From Tubiluchus corallicola (taxonomy: Eukaryota > Priapulida > Priapulimorpha > Priapulimorphida > Tubiluchidae): 64,000 nucleotides of DNA. Numbering within the stretch: the first letter of the stretch is position 1; every line of letters begins with the position of its first letter. A program made the position numbers and the translations under genes. Below, piece by piece: positions 60,993 through 64,000 of the stretch. The DNA is taken from assembly GCA_030141605.1 (NCBI GenBank), contig JAQGDQ010000744.1, positions 39,110-103,109 on the forward strand. The letters run 5' to 3'. The notes beneath the pieces are model-generated. The model made no database searches and was not told where the DNA came from. It was given only the letters and a program-made list of their open reading frames with translations.

Positions 60993-62170
60993 ACAGGCAC
61001 ATGACTGACATGTATTAAGTAGACTGGACACTCCACAGCAAAAATAAGAACTGTCAATGATCGTGGTTTATTTGTTACTGTAATAACTTTATTATTTAGA
61101 ATTTTATCTCTTTTTTGGTATTTTTCACCAGAAGTCTAGCTATCAGAGTTGCATTCGGTTGTGATTGTAGTTGACGGTTTGATTTTCCTAAAGTTTCACC
61201 TTAGTCATTTTTTTTGAATTCTTGATGAACCTGAGTACATAGTCACCAAATGCATTGTACTGTAACAGTTATGCAGACCTGGTTGGTAAATAAATTTGTG
61301 ACTGCTTGTTATTTTCTGTGCTCTTCTGCCTCCGCCCATTCCTCTCGTAGAGAGGCGATGATGTATTTATAATGAGAAAGATGATGATGATGCACCTGTG
61401 TAATTAGATCAGCATGCGTCACGTCGCCTCTGTCAGTGCTGGACTATCTTTGATGATGATTTAAGGTTCTGTTTTTGCCACAACTATGTACGATAAGTTG
61501 GTTCTGCCATTGACAGCCTGTTCTAGCTAACAAAAAGCTGAACTGTAAGACTGTATTAAAAACACCTTTGTAGTGCCAAGTTCAGCAAAGTCCATGTCGA
61601 AAGCTTTAAAAGGAATTTTTTAACGTGCTTTCTTGTTGAACGATTAGAAATTCTAGTTTTATTTGCAGTGAAGAGCTCGTAACAGTTGTATCGCGACTGT
61701 AGTTGCTGTTCTCATTAAAAATAAGTTTAGATTTTTTGTTAAAAAGTTCCCTCTGGTATAGTGAAAACTCATAAAATTGCTCGAAAGTGCGTAAAAACAG
61801 TGTCAGCTGTTTAGGAATTAAACTTTCAAATGACGGCAGTAGAGAACAATTTTTATAAAATTTTTTATAAAAATTACATATATATATATATGTAATATGA
61901 TGAGTCTGTTGTAATCATCATGTATATTTGGTACGTATCTTCATAGTGTTTTATAGTGAGTCATATTCTGCCCTTTATTATAGCATAAAAACTCTTTTAT
62001 TTCCTTCAGTATTTTTGCTGTATGTATACTGTGCATCTAATAACGGCTTGAAATTATTGTTAAACGCGTTGAATTTGACAGCTGCCTGCTGCATAATCTG
62101 TCAGCGTTTTTTTCTCTATTACTCATGAGGTCACTTGTTTACTGGCGACAGCTGTCTATGATTGTTTAGT
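60993..62170. other. Upstream region of the zinc-finger gene
   Basis: 1.2 kb. Contains an ATATATATAT palindrome at 61868-61895 and GATGAT-rich low complexity at 61382-61395. Nothing coding recognised. Confidence 0.5.
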
Positions 62171-62202
62171 GCGTCATCAGGCATTGCGTCATAAGTGACG
62201 CA
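62171..62202. promoter_or_regulatory. CRE/ATF-like site cluster with perfect palindrome
   Basis: TGCGTCA (62185-62191) and TGACGCA (62196-62202) are perfect inverted arms around TAAG, and a third GCGTCAT starts at 62171. TGACG is the core of CREB/ATF sites. The cluster lies about 210 bp upstream of the ATG at 62411, next to a GC-richer patch (62219-62260), so it is a plausible core promoter element. Confidence 0.55.
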
Positions 62203-62410
62203 TAGTTCTATGTAGTGGAACGCGCGCTTGGAAACGTGGGAGCATTCTCGTCGCAAAGAATTTACTTTTTTGCAGAACAGCGTATTTTAGATAAAGACTT
62301 TATTCTCAAGGAAAGCGTTTCCTTTCATAGATTTTGTACATTATGGAATTATGGATCCACTGATTAAGAGTTAAGGTTATATCAAGAGTTTTGAGGCGCA
62401 ATTAAACGAG

Positions 62411-64000
62411 ATGAGACAGGAAACAACTCCACACACCTCATCAGGTCCTCATGCAGTTGGCCAGGCTGCCTCTAAAGTATCAGATATGACACCACCTTTG
62501 GGGAATACCTTCAAGCAGACATTTTGGGATTCTCTTCTGGCTGAGCAGCGTTTCAGTAACGTTGAGGACTCTCTCGATGATGACAATAAACAAATTGGAC
62601 AACAGTTAGAGCGACTTGACAGACTCGCTATGATATATCGCAAGAATGGGACTAGTTTAAAAACCGAAAAACCGGGTGACGAGTTTTTTTGTGAAGTGTG
62701 TGCTATTCGAAGGCGTACACTGGCCAGTTTTCAGCGCCATTTAAGGACTACTGGTCACAAGAAGAACATTTTGCGCTTTAAAGGAAATAGCATTGGTAAT
62801 TCAAATGCTCTTTGTAATCAAGTTCAATGGAGGAGCCCAATAAATGAAAAATGTAACAAAGTGACGGATGATTCTCAGCCATATACAAAATCGACGATCA
62901 ATGGTAACGATGCAACTTTGTTCAACCAATCATGGACAAGTGATGGAAGTCCTGCCGCGATGACGCCGGCGACTTTGCCACACGTTAAAGATGGCTTGCA
63001 CAATAATGCAAGGTGCTGGCTTGGAGTCGACTTTCGAAAGCGTGACTGTGAAATGGATGCATTTATAAGATTGGAAGATCAAGCTTATCTTGACAGTATT
63101 GAGTTGGATCGTAAGCACAATGGCTATGTTCAGGGGGTGGAACAGGTTATTACTGATCAACCTTATTCAGTTGATTCCCAAGGGATTTGGAAGCAATCTC
63201 CCATTGGATTTTTTCATTCACATGTGTCTAATTTTCAAAGGTTGGGAAAATCTGTTGACTTTGAAGACCAGACTCAGTCTTCCGTTAACAGCTTTCATGT
63301 TAATATTCATTCTTATGCTGTTAATCTGCAGGGGCATTCGAATGTAAGCAGTTTTCAGAGATTTCAAGGGAGTCATTGCAATGAATGGATAGATAGTTCT
63401 AAGCATTTTCAGAAGCAACCACTTGCAGACAGTATTTTACCTTTACAGAATCAGACCTGTACAGACAGTTTCCAGCAGTTTCACAAAAATTCCTGGGATA
63501 ATGGCAGCACTTTTCAGTATCTGCAGCCGTCAAAAGAACTTTCTTGTGTAGACAATTTTCAGAATGCTTATCAGTTTCAGCACTATCCTTATCCAGCTAA
63601 TATTCACACATCATCCAAAGCTGGTCTTCTTGAGATAAATAGGCCGTCCGATTTTGAGAAGTCATCGAAGGATGTGAGGAGTCCAAGGCAAAGTTGTCTT
63701 AGGACAATGTTAAATGAGGCTGATGCTGATCAGAACTTAAAGAAGCAACTTAAAACCCAAGAAATGTACTTTAAAAAACTAAAAAGCCAGAATCATTTTT
63801 GTTTAGATGGTAGTCATAAAGCTCGGACACAAATCTGTGAAAGCAGCAGTGAGAAAGTACAGAAAAAACAACGTTTTGTCAACAACAGTACTGAAGTGTT
63901 AAAGAAACAAATTGAACCTGAGGCCGGTTACTTTGACAATATAAAGAAATGTCCACAAGTAGTTGGCCTTCAGGTGGTAGACCAACCACAGCCATTTGTA
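62411..64000 (+). CDS. Matrin/JAZ-type zinc-finger protein, 3' end beyond the window
   Basis: 530 codons open from ATG 62411 to the window edge, with no stop; the in-frame stop upstream is at 62372-62374. Residues 94-116 form C-x2-C-x12-H-x5-H (FFCEVCAIRR, FQRHLRTTGHKK), the spacing of matrin/U1/JAZ-type fingers, which often bind double-stranded or structured RNA. After it, about residues 270-400 repeat a [ST]-x-[SN]-F-Q pattern (VSNFQ, VSSFQRFQ, TDSFQQF, STFQYLQ, VDNFQ), then a Lys-rich part with two LKKQ-type helices (about 438-515). The absence of stops over 1.6 kb in AT-rich DNA and the coherent composition support a real exon. The start could also be in an upstream exon, since the frame is open back to 62375. 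Family and partners unknown. Confidence 0.82.
   Translation, partial: MRQETTPHTSSGPHAVGQAASKVSDMTPPLGNTFKQTFWDSLLAEQRFSNVEDSLDDDNKQIGQQLERLDRLAMIYRKNGTSLKTEKPGDEFFCEVCAIRRRTLASFQRHLRTTGHKKNILRFKGNSIGNSNALCNQVQWRSPINEKCNKVTDDSQPYTKSTINGNDATLFNQSWTSDGSPAAMTPATLPHVKDGLHNNARCWLGVDFRKRDCEMDAFIRLEDQAYLDSIELDRKHNGYVQGVEQVITDQPYSVDSQGIWKQSPIGFFHSHVSNFQRLGKSVDFEDQTQSSVNSFHVNIHSYAVNLQGHSNVSSFQRFQGSHCNEWIDSSKHFQKQPLADSILPLQNQTCTDSFQQFHKNSWDNGSTFQYLQPSKELSCVDNFQNAYQFQHYPYPANIHTSSKAGLLEINRPSDFEKSSKDVRSPRQSCLRTMLNEADADQNLKKQLKTQEMYFKKLKSQNHFCLDGSHKARTQICESSSEKVQKKQRFVNNSTEVLKKQIEPEAGYFDNIKKCPQVVGLQVVDQPQPFV

Overview
The window is nuclear DNA of an animal, almost certainly an invertebrate. It is AT-rich, its genes are split by kilobase-scale introns with GT/AG borders, and it carries rhodopsin-class GPCRs, EGF, pentraxin and Tudor domains and a very mixed transposon load (RTE-like LINE, Ty3/gypsy, hAT, Tigger/pogo-like elements, MITEs). 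A sponge or cnidarian would fit, but nothing here fixes the phylum. No bacterial operon, CRISPR array, tRNA or rRNA gene was recognised.

1-36.3 kb, minus strand: one large modular extracellular protein gene, visible as 14 exons and running off the left edge. A six-exon module (EGF, Cys-containing linker, then a pentraxin domain on four exons) occurs twice (36285-18802 and 14482-6101) and is followed by at least two further EGF exons. Splice phases match throughout: the two modules are 813 and 801 coding bases, both multiples of three, and every joint is in frame. Its introns hold an intronless GPCR gene (22153-23016, plus strand), two satellite arrays (34-bp unit with a 169-bp higher-order period; 18-bp unit), an RTE-like LINE, a Ty3/gypsy relic, Tigger-like elements and MITEs.

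36.3-46.9 kb: a textbook hAT transposon (37169-40506) with perfect 15-bp terminal inverted repeats, a perfect 8-bp target duplication and a transposase broken by only one frameshift and one stop. A 303-bp MITE follows, then several kilobases where I see no gene.

46.9-55.1 kb, plus strand: the 5' part of a Tudor-domain gene (six exons found, 3' end not resolved). A two-exon rhodopsin-class GPCR gene lies on the opposite strand inside its first intron.

55.1-62.3 kb: repeat-dominated. It holds an inverted pair of hammerhead-like motifs of the kind known from Penelope-like elements, a Tigger-like MITE, a long-TIR element filled with about 140-bp tandem repeats, and a CT microsatellite.

62411-64000, plus strand: an open reading frame of 530 codons running off the right edge, with one matrin/JAZ-type zinc finger (C-x2-C-x12-H-x5-H) and a repeated S/N-F-Q pattern. 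A palindromic CRE/ATF-like cluster lies about 210 bp upstream of its ATG.

Functional links: the EGF-pentraxin protein should act outside the cell in recognition or adhesion, the two GPCRs in signalling, and the Tudor protein in RNA-granule or germline-type functions. Apart from the nested arrangements, nothing in the sequence shows that they work together.
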